DNA from: Cliona cf. orientalis
Lineage: Eukaryota; Porifera; Demospongiae; Clionaida; Clionaidae
Assembly (NCBI GenBank): GCA_963930775.1
Contig: OZ005705.1
Span: 3,720,001 to 3,784,000, forward strand
Direction of reading: 5' to 3'
DNA length: 64,000 nucleotides
Every line of letters begins with the position of its first letter. Position 1 is the stretch's first letter. The position numbers and the translations under genes were made by a program. Shown here one piece after another: positions 11,956-24,540 of this stretch. The notes under the pieces are model-generated. The model did no database searches and had not been told where the DNA came from. It worked only from the letters and a program-made list of their open reading frames with translations.

Positions 11956-12775
11956 AACCCTCGGCGCATGCGCCACAGGGTTACGGTAGTCATTCTGTCT
12001 GTCTGTTACCACGCTAGCTGCTACATACCTCGTTTGCGAGTCCAATTTTCGGTGTTGTAAGATTCGTTATGACGTTCCAAACGCATAATTTGTGTGGATT
12101 TCGCCAAAAATGCTTCGTTCACCATTTTTGGCGTCATTTCAATTCTAAGCTTCTTGATTTTTCCAGGCTAGCGTTAGCATGACTCTACGTATAAATAGAA
12201 CTTTGTGTGTTGTGCGCTATAATATACGGTAAGTTTATAATTATTATACTAGTCCTCAGTGCATGTGCAGTAGGATAATCGTTGACGCTGGTAACCGCCG
12301 CCTTCTTCGCTGGCGAGCTTACGATGGATGAAGCCGACGACAGTGGCTTTCTTTCAACTCGAAGGAGATGTATGGTTAGCTGTAGCTACTTGTACATCCA
12401 ATAAGATGACTAGCTCATCACTGATTGGAGCAATGTGGCAGCGCTGACTTGGCCGGCATGACAGTCATTTGCATGCATGCATGCATAATAATAATATGGT
12501 CATTGTCCTCAAGGACTCTTGGAGGCTGGAAGCTGACTTGGTGCATGTAGGCACTGCCATGATTGTGGAGTTCGATACAACACATCAAGGTTGCTGCTAT
12601 GAGCCATTTATAGCTAAATCTTGAACAACACATTAGCGTCGCCCCTAGCCCTCATGCATTTGGTCCTTGACCCTTTTCTACATGCAATATTGAAAGTAGG
12701 TGAAGGGAAGCTACTATAACATTGTATTGTCATTACCTGTTTGTGCAGCTAATGCCATGCAACGCGCCGAGGGTT
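11956..12775. mobile_element. TIR element beginning AACCCTCGGCGC
   Basis: AACCCTCGGCGC at 11956 is repeated inverted (GCGCCGAGGGTT) ending at 12775. The left 85 bases (GGTTACGGTAGTC, then TCTGTCTGT repeats) resemble 20814-20900, so this is a family. A short frame starting near 12332 (MDEADDSGFLSTRRR) abuts a GT and could be a small exon carried by the element. I cannot confirm it. Confidence 0.5.
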
Positions 12776-13189
12776 TTGTGCTCTAGAGAGCTCTAGTCAT
12801 AATATTTGTCTATTCACCCTACTGGGATCCTATTTCATACGAGTTCAACACTTGTATCTCATCTACTCCTAATCTCATAAACGTACTTCATAAAATTAAG
12901 ACTCATGTCATTAAGAGCAAGCTACATAGTGGCAATTTTACAGATTATCGAAAAAAGCTCATATTGCACACAAGGTACATAATATATCTAGAACTAACTA
13001 CTCCATATACACAGTACTGTACCCAGATGACATCATCACTGCAGTGTAGCAGCTAGCGATATTGCTGTAGTTTAAATTGATTGATCATAGATAGGGGGTC
13101 CAAGGGCGATTCTAGGAGTAACAGTTCAAGCTGCCATAGGTAGCTTCCTTCTAGGGGGATCTGCATGGCGGCGTGCCACCACCCCCTCC

Positions 13190-13216
13190 CCCCTCCCCAC
13201 CCCCCCCCCCCCCCCA
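13190..13216 (+). repeat. C-rich homopolymer tract
   Basis: C-rich low-complexity run ending in a long C homopolymer just before 'aaaggaaaatt'. Length may be imprecise. Confidence 0.8.
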
Positions 13217-13765
13217 AAGGAAAATTTTGAAGGATATCATATAGATTATATATCTGATATGCCTCCTGGAGTCATTTTCTTTTAACAAACATCACAAAAT
13301 AAAAAGCAAAGAAACAATCAATACAGGGCACTTTAATAAACTTATTAGCCTATAGTTTATAGCTATAGCTACCAGGCCTGATACAAATAGTTAGCTCTAG
13401 CTGTATAAATGACATCTTGCATGCATGCATGCCTGAACTACCTTAGATACATGTATACTCCTTGTTTAAGTGTCTTATTGGTAGGGGTGGCTTGGTAGGC
13501 TCGATCAGCACTCTTGATCATCCTGACTAGTCCTGCTCCCCTCAGACATGTCAATAGCACTGAATGTTAACTTCAGCTGACTTATATAGCTGCCTAGCTA
13601 TCTAGGCACATATTTAGCAAGCATTAAATAGAATACGTACCCAGCTGGTAAGGGTTTAATTTCACAGAAATCTTGGAACCCCCCCCCTTAAAACCACCTA
13701 TGGGGCCTAAGTTCAAGTTACTGAGTATACAGTCAACAGGGATGGCGAATGTGCATACATGATAT

Positions 13766-14109
13766 ATAGGCGTAGGAAGATACACAAAAGGTTGGGGGGC
13801 TAAATATCCAATTGTGCGCGCAAAAATTTTACGACTATGCCCACTTTGTGACAAACCACGCCCATTTTTTCACGATCGAGGCTGCTATCACAAGTTTTTC
13901 GGTGAAAAAATAAACTGTAAGTTAAGTGGAATAGATTTGGCAGCTATTGAAGCACATTTACTCATAATATTGCAGGCCTGGTAAAAGTTTAGAAATCTGT
14001 GTTGCAACAATACTGGGCTGGAGAACAAAGGAGGGCTCTGCCCCCTTCCTGGAATATTGGGGAGGGGGGGGCTGTAGCCCCCCAGCCCTCTCCCAGTTCC
14101 TACGCCTAT
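13766..14109. mobile_element. MITE with ATAGGCGTAGGAA ends
   Basis: ATAGGCGTAGGAA at the left end and TTCCTACGCCTAT at the right end form a terminal inverted repeat. The interior has the CpG-type stretches 'gtgcgcgcaaaaatttt' and a G/C foldback (GGGGGGCTGTAGCCCCCC). No coding capacity. Confidence 0.65.
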
Positions 14110-14617
14110 GATGATGCATAGTGCTTGTGGCTATAGTATATGAAGGCAGTTTCATAATCAAACTCCACATACAATATGCTCATAATTAACACCTACCAAC
14201 CATAAACGCAGAAATTGTCGCCAAAAGAAATTTAGCCAATTTTGTCACCACTCTCAGTTTGTCCTGTGTTAAGGACTGTATAGAGGATATGGTGACCTTT
14301 GCCACATGCATTAATAATTGGCAAAAAATTTTTCTCTGACATTTTTCTGCAATGCAAATTAAGGCAGTTAGGCTTGCATGGTGCATGAATATTTAATCCA
14401 GTGAAAATTTTTACACATACGCGGTACTATTATATCCCCAGTAGCAATTTACTTTTCTGTGGTTAAGATCAAGGTGATTGTGCATGGTGTAATTTATGAT
14501 GAACAGTAATTGATGAGGTACGTAAATATGAGAAAATTGAGGGTCTCGATGGAGCCATTCTGAGACTTAAAATGTGGTAAGTATGTAGGAGTATCTGACG
14601 CTTGTATCCAGCGAATA

Positions 14618-15347
14618 CCGTATAGCGGGAAATTTTCGAGGGTAGCAATTTTCGTGGATGTGGGTTTTAATTTTCGAGGATCAGCCCTGAGACAAAGCCA
14701 CACTCCCAAATTGGATGCAATAAAAACCACGCCCCTCTTCTTTCATACGTGCGTGCAAATCATAGCAGATAGTGTTAAACACGAGCTAACTATGTCTGAA
14801 CTACGAAGCTGTGTTGTGGAGGTGATAATCCGTGGCTACCATGAGTATCAAAGCATTTGGGAGGCTGAAGTTGGAGAAACTCTAACGTGTATCTGAGAGC
14901 CCGGCACTTGGAATAGGGACCACGCTTCTTAGACTCCGAATTCTCAGAAGATAAGAGGCGATCTTCTTTACCTCGTTGTTAGCAGATACAATTGCTGACG
15001 AAGGTACTTCCCTTGAAAGCGCACCAGTGGGGTCAGGAAGATCCGTCTTATTTTGCTTCGCAAACTAATCTCGTTCCACGTTCAAGGTGCTAGTTGGCTA
15101 GCTAGCTAGCCTCGTACCCAGGCCCTTTGAGGAGGAGGGGCCTGGGTACGAGGCTACTAGCTAGCTAGAGAATATAATAGAAGCAAAACGTGTCACGTGA
15201 TGGCATTTACTTGCATGTGACGTAAACAGCGCTGGCTTGCTATGTGGAAGTGGTCGTAAGTATTAAAAATTTCAAAATTTTCGCGGATTCATCCTGATCC
15301 GTGAAAACAGCGAAAATTAATACCCTCGAAAATTTCCTGCTATACGG
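14618..15347. mobile_element. MITE with CCGTATAGC ends, nested
   Basis: Terminal inverted repeats start CCGTATAGCGGGAAATTTTC at 14618 and appear inverted ending 15347 (one arm has A for G). The left flank is TA. The empty site is visible in the related copy near 18781 ('ccagcgaataga'). Inside it is the 'ctcgtaccca' hairpin at 15097-15170, making at least a three-level nest. Confidence 0.75.
15097..15170. repeat. short near-perfect hairpin
   Basis: Arms TAGCCTCGTACCCAGGCCC and its inverse surround a purine-rich loop (GAGGAGGA); CTAGCTAG repeats extend both arms. It resembles a small foldback element. Confidence 0.8.
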
Positions 15348-15825
15348 TGCATTAAAAGCTCAGTGAGACTTTCTCTGACATGTAAATTTCATGCGTTCTC
15401 TAGGCTGACGTAATCCTGCAGATAAGTAAAGCTAGCCTTGTGCTATATATAGCATCATGCATGCTGCAGTGCTTACCATGATCTGAAATTCGCGGGTAAG
15501 CTGTATGGCCCTGTCGAGTTGGTCTCTTGTGATCAAAGCATCGAAACGTGTCACTGTCGAGGTCGAAAGTAGGCTTCATACTCCATCTCTGTGACTGCAG
15601 CGCCGGTGTATCAGTGTACGTAGATAGTGTACGTACTATATTGACAATCTTTACCATGTACACCATTATAACTATGCAGCTACTGGGGATGTGGTCAAGT
15701 TTTTCATACCAATTACAAGAGAGAGAAAGGAAAATTACAGAACCTATTAATTAACTGACACCTTGTGTGTATATGCATGCATAGGGGTTAATCACAAGTA
15801 TATACACACAATGAATATAACTCAC

Positions 15826-15917
15826 AGAGAATGCTGGTCAGTGAACTAAGGATGCATAGACAGGTGTTGCTGAACGTGTCGATGATGGTAAAACCACTGT
15901 TTGTACCAATGGCCAAC
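15826..15917 (-). CDS. Lgl/tomosyn-like gene, exon g (WD blade)
   Basis: A 92-base exon between CTCTACAG and GTGAG. It supplies LLAIGTNSGFTIIDTF across the junction with exon f, matching the LVAFG-S-GF-IVD blade of Lgl/tomosyn proteins. It ends SSLTSIL plus one base. Both junction phases fit exons f and h exactly, which is strong support for real splicing. Confidence 0.8.
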
Positions 15918-18230
15918 CTGTAGAGAGCAGAAGTATAAGCAGGACCTACAGTAGCACAGTTGTTCGGCTGCTATCAGAATATAACACGGACACAAGAATA
16001 AACAACTGATAGATGAAGAAGGGATGATTGTACAAATAAGGGCACTATTAAGCGTATTAAGGACAATATGATAATATTATGTTGCATCCCTATTGCTTTC
16101 CAAGTGATGGTCACGGGGCGAATCTAAAGATATAATATTCATCGGTTTGGGAATAGTCCTGCAGCTACTAGGAATGTGATAGGTTATAGTGAGCGATCGT
16201 AATAACGCCCAATTAATAGTGACCAGGAAGAAGATATCATCAGGTGGGGTAAGCCTTCGCTCATGGCATCAGCTATACTCCAGGGTTTTCATGTAAAGGG
16301 TAATCAAAGTGTTATTAAAATTACCTTGGTTTTGAGTCACTAACTGGGCAGGCTAAGCACAACCAAATGACTGAATTGGAGCAGCCAGGCTCTCAGTTTG
16401 GCCATGGAATGATTCTTGACATCATTGAGTACAGCATTAAAGCTGGAGAAAGGTATCTGTAGCTACAGTACAACTGAAAACAATACCAACCGTGAATGAC
16501 TGCCACTGCCATGGCTACAATTTGAGATGAATCAGGTCGAAAGTTACCCGCCTAAGGCCCTTGAGCTCAAGCCACACTGCACTGCCACAATTCTACAAAT
16601 CTGACCTTCGATCTGTGTTGATGACGACCTTTACCTGTCATGGTAAGGTCTACCACGTGGTGTCTGCAAAGCAGATTATAATGGTCGGCCATCGGCCATT
16701 TTCCGGGTCAAAAGGTCACATATCCGGTCAATTGATCTTCTAAACAGACAGTATGTCTGTTCACAATACACAGTACAGTCCAGAGTGCACCGTAGTGCAC
16801 AGTTTATACGATAACTAGACTGAGGTCAATGGGCTGTACTACTAAGTGAGCAGGTGTTCCCCATCAATACTATTTAACACTCACTTTGTGGTACACCACT
16901 AACAGGCTAGCTGATACTGGCACTATGTACACAGTACTTTCACACACAATCTATAGCAAGGGTGGGTAGTTTTGTATGTAGCTAAATGGGACCATACAAC
17001 TTGATGTCAGATCATATCCGGCCAACATTGGTGTTGGTCTGACATAGTATCAGGGCAACTTTCAATAATTATAATCTGCTCTGGTCTGAGCATGCGCATT
17101 GAGTCGTTGCCATGCAAGATCATGCACTAATATATATATATATAATACATATATGTTTATATACTGCTTCCGGTTTCTTGTGTATTCGGGGCTCGCTCAG
17201 GCTCGCCCAGAATTATGCGTGGTTCCAAGGTGGCTACATATCTGTATATACTAGAGTCAACTTAGAATAGTCAGCCAAAACAAGAGTGATAGTGATGGAA
17301 AATTAACACTAGGAACATCGCATTTATTTGTTTTGGTGCTTTTTATTACTAACACTCCTACTTTTGTTTCATTTTCTAATTGTAAGTCCTATCGATTTAC
17401 TAACTTTTTGTGCTCGTGTATCAATGTTTATCAATATCAAATGCCTGCCATACTGTATAATAGGAATTGTTTTGGGATCTAATTTTCAACCTTCAAAGTT
17501 TTCATAGTTTAACTTTTATGAAGGTACCATTATACACTGCACAATTGTGCTTGTTTCACGGGGCAACTTTTTGCAGACAGTAGCTTATCTGTGATAATAG
17601 GATCCCACGACTATATGAAAACATCCTGCTATACAATACATCCTCTTCGTGCAAAATGTAAAGTTGAAAAAATTTGCGAATTTACAGCATGTGCTCTAAG
17701 ACGTTCTAGTCATAATAATTAAAAAAAAAAATTCGGCAGCACTGTGAGCAGCAGTTTGAGAACTATATTAATAGGTGGGGTACGTATACGTATATACATG
17801 ATGCAAGCTATTCAAACCTGCACTCTAGGAACTGAGTTCACCGAAAGTTCCAGTGAAGATATATACTGATATGTACATGTATCCAAACAAAGGTAAGAGA
17901 TTTGAGGCATTGTCCAGTTAAATTGGATAATGATCATGCGAATGATGACAAAACTATAAATTTTGGAATAGTACCCAATAGTAATAGTCCTTTACATAGT
18001 AAGGCGACTTTAGATTTGAAATACAAAAATTTAACTGGGCTGAGGCTTTACTTTAAATAAATAACTGAATTACGCACACATATATCGGCATATCTAGGCC
18101 ACCAACAATAATAGTCCATCAACTCTATGATAAAATTATCAACACACACACATATTATATTCGAGTGCTATATTAGTACTACCACTCTTTTGCACAAAAA
18201 TCACACAGTATAATTAACATTTTTACTCAC
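15918..18230 (-). other. intron between exons f and g
   Basis: About 2.3 kb of AT-rich sequence. A TATATATA run lies near 17130. Sequence near 17326-17372 resembles 32966-33013 (TTTTG-TGCTTT...CTACTTTTG), which suggests an unbounded repeat. Nothing else is recognised. Confidence 0.45.
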
Positions 18231-18571
18231 AGTCCCATATCAATGCTGTACTGCATGCTTGAAATCGTCACGGGTTTCTGACTGCCACTACAATCAGATG
18301 TAGCACTTTCTTTTCCATTGGTACCACCATTAAAGCTACTGGAAGAAAAAGCTGAACAGAACACCACTTGCACAAGCTGAAAGCCTGGCTTGACATCATA
18401 GGCCTTCTCTTCAAACACCCACTGACCAGAAGAAGACGATTGGATGTCTGGAGAGAAGAGGGAAGCGGGGGAAGCAGAGGGAGACATTCTTGTACTACGT
18501 TTGGGGGTCCTTGCTGATCCAGGCACATACTGTTTCACCACTGAGTCAGAATCAAAATTCACCTCAAGGCA
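18231..18571 (-). CDS. Lgl/tomosyn-like gene, exon f
   Basis: Exon from acceptor TTTCAG to donor GTGAGT. It begins CLEVNFDSDSVV and runs through a Ser/Pro-rich stretch (RMSPSASPASLFSPDIQSSS). It then enters the next blade: YDVKPGFQLVQVVFCSAF ... PVTISSMQYSIDMGL. The pattern of a '-PGFQ-' strand, then a loop, then '-VT-L-----GL' at an exon end is that of Lgl/tomosyn proteins. The start is in phase with exon e and the end with exon g. Confidence 0.75.
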
Positions 18572-18607
18572 CTGAAACAGAGTAATAATTATGTTTAACT
18601 TATTATC

Positions 18608-19147
18608 TCCCCAGTAGCAATTTACTTTTCTGTGGTTATGAGGTAATTATAGTGTAATTATGATGAAACCTATGGTGTAATCTATGAGGTAATTATGAGA
18701 AAATTCAGGGCCTCGCTGGAGCCTTTCCGAGACTTGAAAATCAGTAAATATGTAGAGTATCTTACGCGTGTATCCAGCGAATAGATTACAATCTGAGCGC
18801 TACTTTCTCTGAGAAGTACTGTTGGTTGAACTTCACGTGTTTTCTTGGCTTACGTAATGCCATGGATAAATAAAGCTAGCCTTGCGCTATATATAGCACG
18901 CATCACTGCCACAAGGGGCTGGCCCGCGCGCGACTGCAGCAGCGTGACCAACCTGAAGTTCGGAAGGAATACTGTGTTGTCGAGTTCGTCTCTGTGATTT
19001 AAGCATCGAAACTTGTCGCTATCAAGGTTGAGAGTCGATCTTAGACGCCATCTCCACGATTTCTGGGGCCAGCATCGATCGATGTGTACGCATTCTATTG
19101 ACGACCTTTTACCACATGCACCATTACACTGTGCAGCTACTGGGGAG
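18608..19147. mobile_element. TIR element, family C copy 2
   Basis: Starts CCCCAGTAGCAATTTACTTT and ends GCAGCTACTGGGG. It aligns with 14436-15689 and shows the uninterrupted state, giving an element of about 540 bp. It lies 37 bases upstream (in gene orientation) of exon f, within the intron. Confidence 0.7.
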
Positions 19148-19591
19148 ATGGTCAAGGGTTCATTGGTTACCAAACTGCGTATTGTTTGTGCATACTTGAG
19201 TATGTCTATCACCAAATAGCTGCTACACAGTACACAAACTGAAACGCAGGGGGTGGGGGTGGGAGAGAGATGCTCAGGAAGGCTAAAACATTTGCGCATA
19301 AAATGGCTGTCAAGCTAGCTTGATTGCCTAGCCAGCTCACTAATGGTTACTTTTAACGTCTTGGAGTCTTCTCCTCTGCAAGATGTTAATGACATAGGTA
19401 CAAAACTTTTTTGATTAGTGAAATGTCTGAGAAGTTGGTATATTATATGATATACCGTAAATCGTGAATATTTCAATGTTAAAATATTTTCGGATAGCAT
19501 GGCTTGTGCGAAAATTAAACGCACGAAATACATGTGCAATATTAATGTCAATGTGGTACAGGGTCGTTTACGGTACAGTGTAAACGATATA

Positions 19592-20047
19592 CTGTATTTT
19601 CTCGCTATTAAGCGCATGCGCTTATATCTCCACAGGAAGAAAACCTGCGCTTAATAACGAAGTGCGCCTAACAGCGAGATGCGCCTAACAAAAAATAGCT
19701 ACATCAAGAACGCATGCGCGTTCGCGGTATCATTTAAGGGGCGTGGCCAATCGATCGATCGCACGATCGTTCACGTTGCTACATTCCGCCGAGGTCGAAA
19801 TGGCGTTCATTACTGGAAGAACCTGAGAATCGACAGTAGCCATCGTAATTTCGACTAACTTGAAAAGGTTGGAGCCTTGGGCAAGCTAGCAAGCGTGCAG
19901 ATATCGAGGTCAATGGTCACATAACATTAGTATGCGCTTATATGCGAAATGCGCCTAATAACGAGGGCTTAGGCCAACAAAATAGCATGCGCTTAATAAC
20001 GAATATGCGCTTATAAGCGAAATACGCCTAATAACGAGAAAATACGG
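19592..20047. mobile_element. MITE, family D copy 1
   Basis: Ends CTGTATTTTCTCGCTATTAA and, inverted, CCGTATTTTCTCGTTATTAG. TA lies on both sides (19590-19591, 20048-20049). Internal repeats of GCGCTTAATA/AAGCGCATGC form multiple small foldbacks. Copy 2 at 26759-27186 shares the interior ('gatatcgaggtca', 'gcgtggccaatcgatcgatc'). Non-coding. Confidence 0.85.
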
Positions 20048-20813
20048 TACCGCATGGCAGGTCACTGTTAAGGAAGAATTTTTTTTTACAAATGTCGTTG
20101 TTGAACAACCACTTGCAAAAGTTTTCTCCATGAAATTAAGGGCATTCCCCACCCACTTACATGAGATCGCATCCCACTAAATATTTTCGCATGAAATGCT
20201 CACTTCCTACTCATCTGTAAAATTTTTCTCCTTCATAATTATATCATACACTTGTGTGTGTGACCCATATGGATACATGTAACTCAATGATTTTCATGAA
20301 AATAGTGTATCAAGTACAGATTGATACAAATTTTACTAGAGGTCAATGATCCAAGAATCACGCTCTAAATAGTTCCTAAGCTGAATTATGGACAACATGG
20401 ACAACCTGTGCCTCAGTTTACAACTTTTTGAGGTTTGCATATATACATATGATAGCTCAAATTTCAGTTAGTGTTTTGGTATACCTTCAGTATTACATTA
20501 GCTAGTTTGTCTGGCTATTACAAATATGTTACATCTGTGAAGAACTACCTCCAGCAGACAGCTGACTAGCAGATGTCAGCATCAGATAGTCTCTCGAGTG
20601 CCATGTGCTCACTACTGCACTTTAGAACGAGCATGTGCAAAATAGATAGTTGATCTTTAACCCTATATACTATAATTATAACAGCAGGAAGTCTTTGCAG
20701 GATCCAGTTGTTGTGGCAGGCCATCTTATGAAGTTTATGTGGTTTAATTTTCTCCAATGCTCGCGATCATGCTCATTATACACTGTATAGTCATGCTTAT
20801 TTCGTTTGTCTAT

Positions 20814-20900
20814 TTTTAACGCTTGGCGTGCATGCACACGAGGGTTACAGTAGTCTGTTTGTTTGTCTACTACCACTCTACTACCTGCGTAGGACATTTA
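20814..20900 (+). repeat. partial copy of the 11956 TIR family
   Basis: TTAACGCTTGGCGTGCATGC followed by GAGGGTTACAGTAGTCTGT parallels the left end of 11956-12775. The right end was not found. Confidence 0.4.
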
Positions 20901-22565
20901 TATAACAAAATGAACGTACCAGCCAATTTTGCGCCAAACTCCAAAGGTTTTCAACTAAGGGATTTTGCTAAAAAGCTTTCTCTCACGAGTTAGAGCTTAT
21001 TCTTCGTTTTTAGCATATTGAAGTCAGCCATTTTTCAGTTCCCAGTACCGTAAACTATGGTTAAATCCCTCCGTATACTACTTATGGTAACGCCTGCCTA
21101 TAACCATATACGGCTATAGGATACAGTTCATAGGCTATAGGGCAAACTCAGGAATGTAATCTGCAGTTGCCACATGGTAGTGTATGTCTAATAAAATTAA
21201 GCCCACCATCCATCCTGAAGTGAGCTTGGGTTTGAGGCTAGATCATACATGTAGCTATATGGTCTCATCTTAGAATTAAGTGAGTTGCATACATATGTAC
21301 TCACTATCCTGTCATAGCTTTGTAGTGCATGAGGCCAAGTTTGCATGCATAATATGGTTGCACGTGTATCTTATAATGACAGTATAACTAGCTGTCTGCA
21401 GTCTAGCAACCTGGCCAGTATTACTGTTTTATTGAATAACAGCTCACACACATCAGCACAATTTTAATAATCACTGCAAGAACACCCCAAAACGTCATCT
21501 TCACAAAATAACTATTCCATTTAACACCAATCTTGACTTATGGCTCACATTGCACATCTCAGCATTATTAACCATCAACAGTATAAGTATATACTGAATT
21601 TGCGCCGAGCATTATGCACTTTAAAATTAGCGCTTTCATTTTTGTTAGTTAATCGTTTGTGAAAATGGGACCCATTGAAACTTTCCCACTATGCAGGATT
21701 TTCCAATATCTTGGTCTCGAACAATCACTACTGGATATACAAACTATATCCAATGAGCTTCTAACACACTAGTAAATATCCAAAGAGCCACTACCCAAAC
21801 TGCAATACACAGTGCTGCCAGCTGGGTAATACTGCTCGAGCCTGTCAGTGTCAGTACATACTAAATCAGATATGAAGGAGCAATATGATTGCTGAACCAA
21901 GAGCCAGGAGTGGCATGTAGGACAATCTGTAATGGCACAAACTTTGCAACCAGGTCCCAATTGGATCCCTGGTGTCATCACTGAATGAGCTAGACCACTC
22001 TGATACGCGACAGAAACAGAAGATATGCAGATCTGATGAAGGCATGTTGATCAGCTAAAAGGTTTGAGTAGTAAACTTCTGTACTGAAACAAGTTCATTC
22101 GATAATAGAAGCTATTTGTATGCAGATATCAGTGATAGTGAACTTAATTCCAGGCTGGCTACTTCAGTAACTGATTACTGTTTGTTGTATAGGTAGTACC
22201 ACCTAATGAATGACATGCAGATTGTAGTTAATGGGTGATCGTTTGTTCTCCCCCACCTGCTGTAGGCTGTAGTGTAAGCATGGATGCTATATGCTGATAT
22301 CCAAATAGCATCTGTACATACTTACTGCTCTCTCCCCCTCAGGGCAGGGTTGCTACTTGACTGTTTTACTGTGCTGTGCTCACTATCGATAATAATATTG
22401 TCATGGAATTGACAGTAACTAGTCATTTTGATTGATTGATAATACCACCCATCTGTCATGTAGCTAACAAAAAGTGAATGCTACTCCTAGCAATAAATGA
22501 GTTTGAGTATGAGCCCCACGAGTGGTCAACGTTTTCATTGAGGGTCACATACGAGTGTTATGTTA

Positions 22566-22938
22566 AGTGAAATTAATGAGAAAAGGGACCATATCGTGTA
22601 TTTCCCAAATTTTCACTTTAAAATACTTAAGAATCCTGTTACACTCACTATAAATCACTAGCCCTGCCCATTTCCGGTGTGGGCGGGGCGAGTGTGTGCA
22701 TCCATCATGTCCAACAATCGCCGTTTTATGCCTTGCTCTAGCGGCTCACTACTCGGGACAGGATACTTCCTGCATGCAGCTTCTAATGCTGGATCTGTCA
22801 AGTAAGAAACCCAAACAGCTAATAACCCATATGCCAGAAGCCTAGGGCTCTTGAGGCCTTGGAATGGTGACAGTTTGAAAAATGATAAAAAATGATGTTT
22901 TGTGTGATGGTCCCTTTTCTCATATCTTATCACATACC
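22566..22938. mobile_element. TIR element, family B copy 2
   Basis: GAGAAAAGGGACCAT near the left end and ATGGTCCCTTTTCTCAT near the right end form the inverted repeat. The interior is similar to family B copy 1 in the opposite orientation. A minus-strand open frame (LLAYGLLAVWVSYLTDPALE) parallels a frame in copy 1 but has no recognisable domain. Confidence 0.55.
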
Positions 22939-23212
22939 ATTAATTATATATAATACAGGCACCCTTTTTGAGACCTGCAAAATCTTTTGGTTCTAATTTA
23001 AGGCACCTGGACATCAATTAATTTTAGGTGGCACCTATTTAATTAGAATGTATTAATTGCCACGTGCGATATCACACTACCATGATACAGTTGATCGATC
23101 TATTGAGCTAGCAGTTTTAATGTCAAACTAAGCTGTCTCTTAGATTTATATGGGCACTTCCATACTGCTTTGATGTCATTGTGGAGATAGAGATAACCGT
23201 TCTAATGGCTAC

Positions 23213-24229
23213 ACAGTCTACACTAAGACCTCCCATTTAATGGCAAAACGGAAATGATGTTTTGCTGCGTATGATTACGCACGCGCGCGTACGTATTACG
23301 CGCGTAATACGTACGCGCGCGTGCGTAATCATACGCAGCAAAACATCATTTCCGTTTTGCCATTAAATGGGAGGTCTTAGTGTGGGTATACGCAATAATC
23401 TCATGTACGTCCGCATATCTATCCATGTACCGCGCCCTACCCAGAATTTTTCTCGTTTTCGAAGGCTCGTTTCTCGAAGCGCCTCGAGCGGTTCTGTTCC
23501 ACGCTACTGCTATACACTGCCACTATGGTATAGACATCGAGGATGCCTCGTTTTTGGTTCTGGAACGAGAGTTACTGATTTGCCCCCAATTCAAAGTTCC
23601 ATTCAGCCAGAAAAGATCGAAAAATGGACGAGCGAGTTGAAGTATCACGAAGAAAGTACTCAAGACGAAGAGTTGGTAGCTATAACCTAGCTAGTTTAGT
23701 AGCTAAAGTTTAGTATTTTCTTTGGTTGATAGTCTAGTTAACTACTACTAAGAAAACAGAACAGACTAAAGTGATAAATTATTTTCGATCTTCAAAGAGC
23801 GCTTGTGGTGGCAGAGTGGTCCTGGAAGACTCGGGATTCAGCGGAATAACTGCTCTGGTACTTACCTACTTGTGGACCAAGTCCCCTAGCGCTGGTTAAT
23901 TTGATAGTTACTGATTTGCCCCCAATTCAAAGATGCCCTCAGCCATATGCAGCCGAAATCTCTGCCATCTCTACATCTGTCATCTCGGCACACTTAGTCT
24001 TGTTCTTGGTATCAACGTGAGGCTCAGCTCTTTCTCTTTTCAATGGTACTTGATATAGAACGATAGCTATCTCACACTAGAAGATACAGTTGTACATAGA
24101 CATGCACTATTTTTGACCCATATGCATGGCATGCATATCATTAACCCCCATAGGCACCATACAAACCACGCGTTGACATTAAAATGTATTGTACGTATAT
24201 GGACTTCCGGTGGTCTTAGTGTAGACTGT
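23213..24229. mobile_element. 1-kb TIR element with palindromic left arm
   Basis: An 18-base inverted repeat, ACAGTCTACACTAAGACC, bounds 23213-23230 and 24212-24229. The left end continues into a perfect palindrome (see 23221-23382). A short direct repeat (GTTACTGATTTGCCCCCAAT) occurs near 23570 and 23908. The interior open frame starting at 23367 overlaps the palindrome and is not called as a gene. No clear target duplication was found. Confidence 0.6.
23221..23382. repeat. 162-bp perfect palindrome
   Basis: Each 81-base arm runs from CACTAAGACCTCCCATTTAA inward to the alternating GCGCGC/ACGTATTACG centre at 23301/23302. I found no mismatch by eye and no spacer. A near-perfect cruciform of this length is unstable in cloning and suggests recent formation or a transposon end duplication. 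Confidence 0.9.
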
Positions 24230-24540
24230 ACAGTACTGAGTATGATTCAGCAATCAGAGTGAAACTTCCAAAAAGAACTGAATTAAACTAGAAGCATATT
24301 TTTGTTGTTTTTGCTACTGACACATTCAAATAGTACCAGTTAGTATAATAACCCTTGGGCTCTGGTAAAACTTCCAGAACTGATCGTCTTAATTGCAGCT
24401 CTTAGGTGCCTCTCTAATTTAGGCCCCTTTGACCTGCTCATGAATTTTTTGGTTTCAATTGGAGGCGCCTGTGAGATCTATAATTATTTTTAGTACATGG
24501 TGACTATATATTAGAAAGTATATGGTATTATAGTTCTCAC

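Larger units (their letters stand above)
14436..15689. mobile_element. TIR element, family C copy 1, interrupted
   Basis: Starts CCCCAGTAGCAATTTACTTT and ends GCAGCTACTGGGG, a short inverted repeat. Copy 2 at 18608-19147 aligns throughout except for 14618-15347, which is absent there. That block is therefore a later insertion. Both copies have a minus-strand open frame with the string LDSD-FRC; frames do not agree well and I do not call a gene. Confidence 0.7.
10680..15825 (-). other. intron between exons g and h
   Basis: About 5.1 kb. It holds MITE 10984-11505, the TIR element 11956-12775, a C-rich run near 13190-13216, MITE 13766-14109 and the family C element 14436-15689 with its nested MITE. 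The stretches 11510-11950 and 12780-13760 show nothing else I can name. Confidence 0.5.
18572..24540 (-). other. intron between exons e and f
   Basis: About 6.0 kb. It holds family C copy 2, MITE family D copy 1, a partial AACCCTCGG-family copy near 20814, family B copy 2 and the 23213-24229 element with its palindrome. The stretches 20050-20810 and 20905-22560 show nothing recognisable. Confidence 0.5.

Noticed and set aside
18850-19299. 149-codon minus-strand open frame
   Set aside because: It lies largely in the family C repeat and the corresponding frame in the other copy (15400-15666) does not align well at protein level; there are no domain motifs.
23367-23690. 107-codon plus-strand open frame next to the palindrome
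   Set aside because: Starts inside the palindrome, no homologous motif, and lies within a TIR element.
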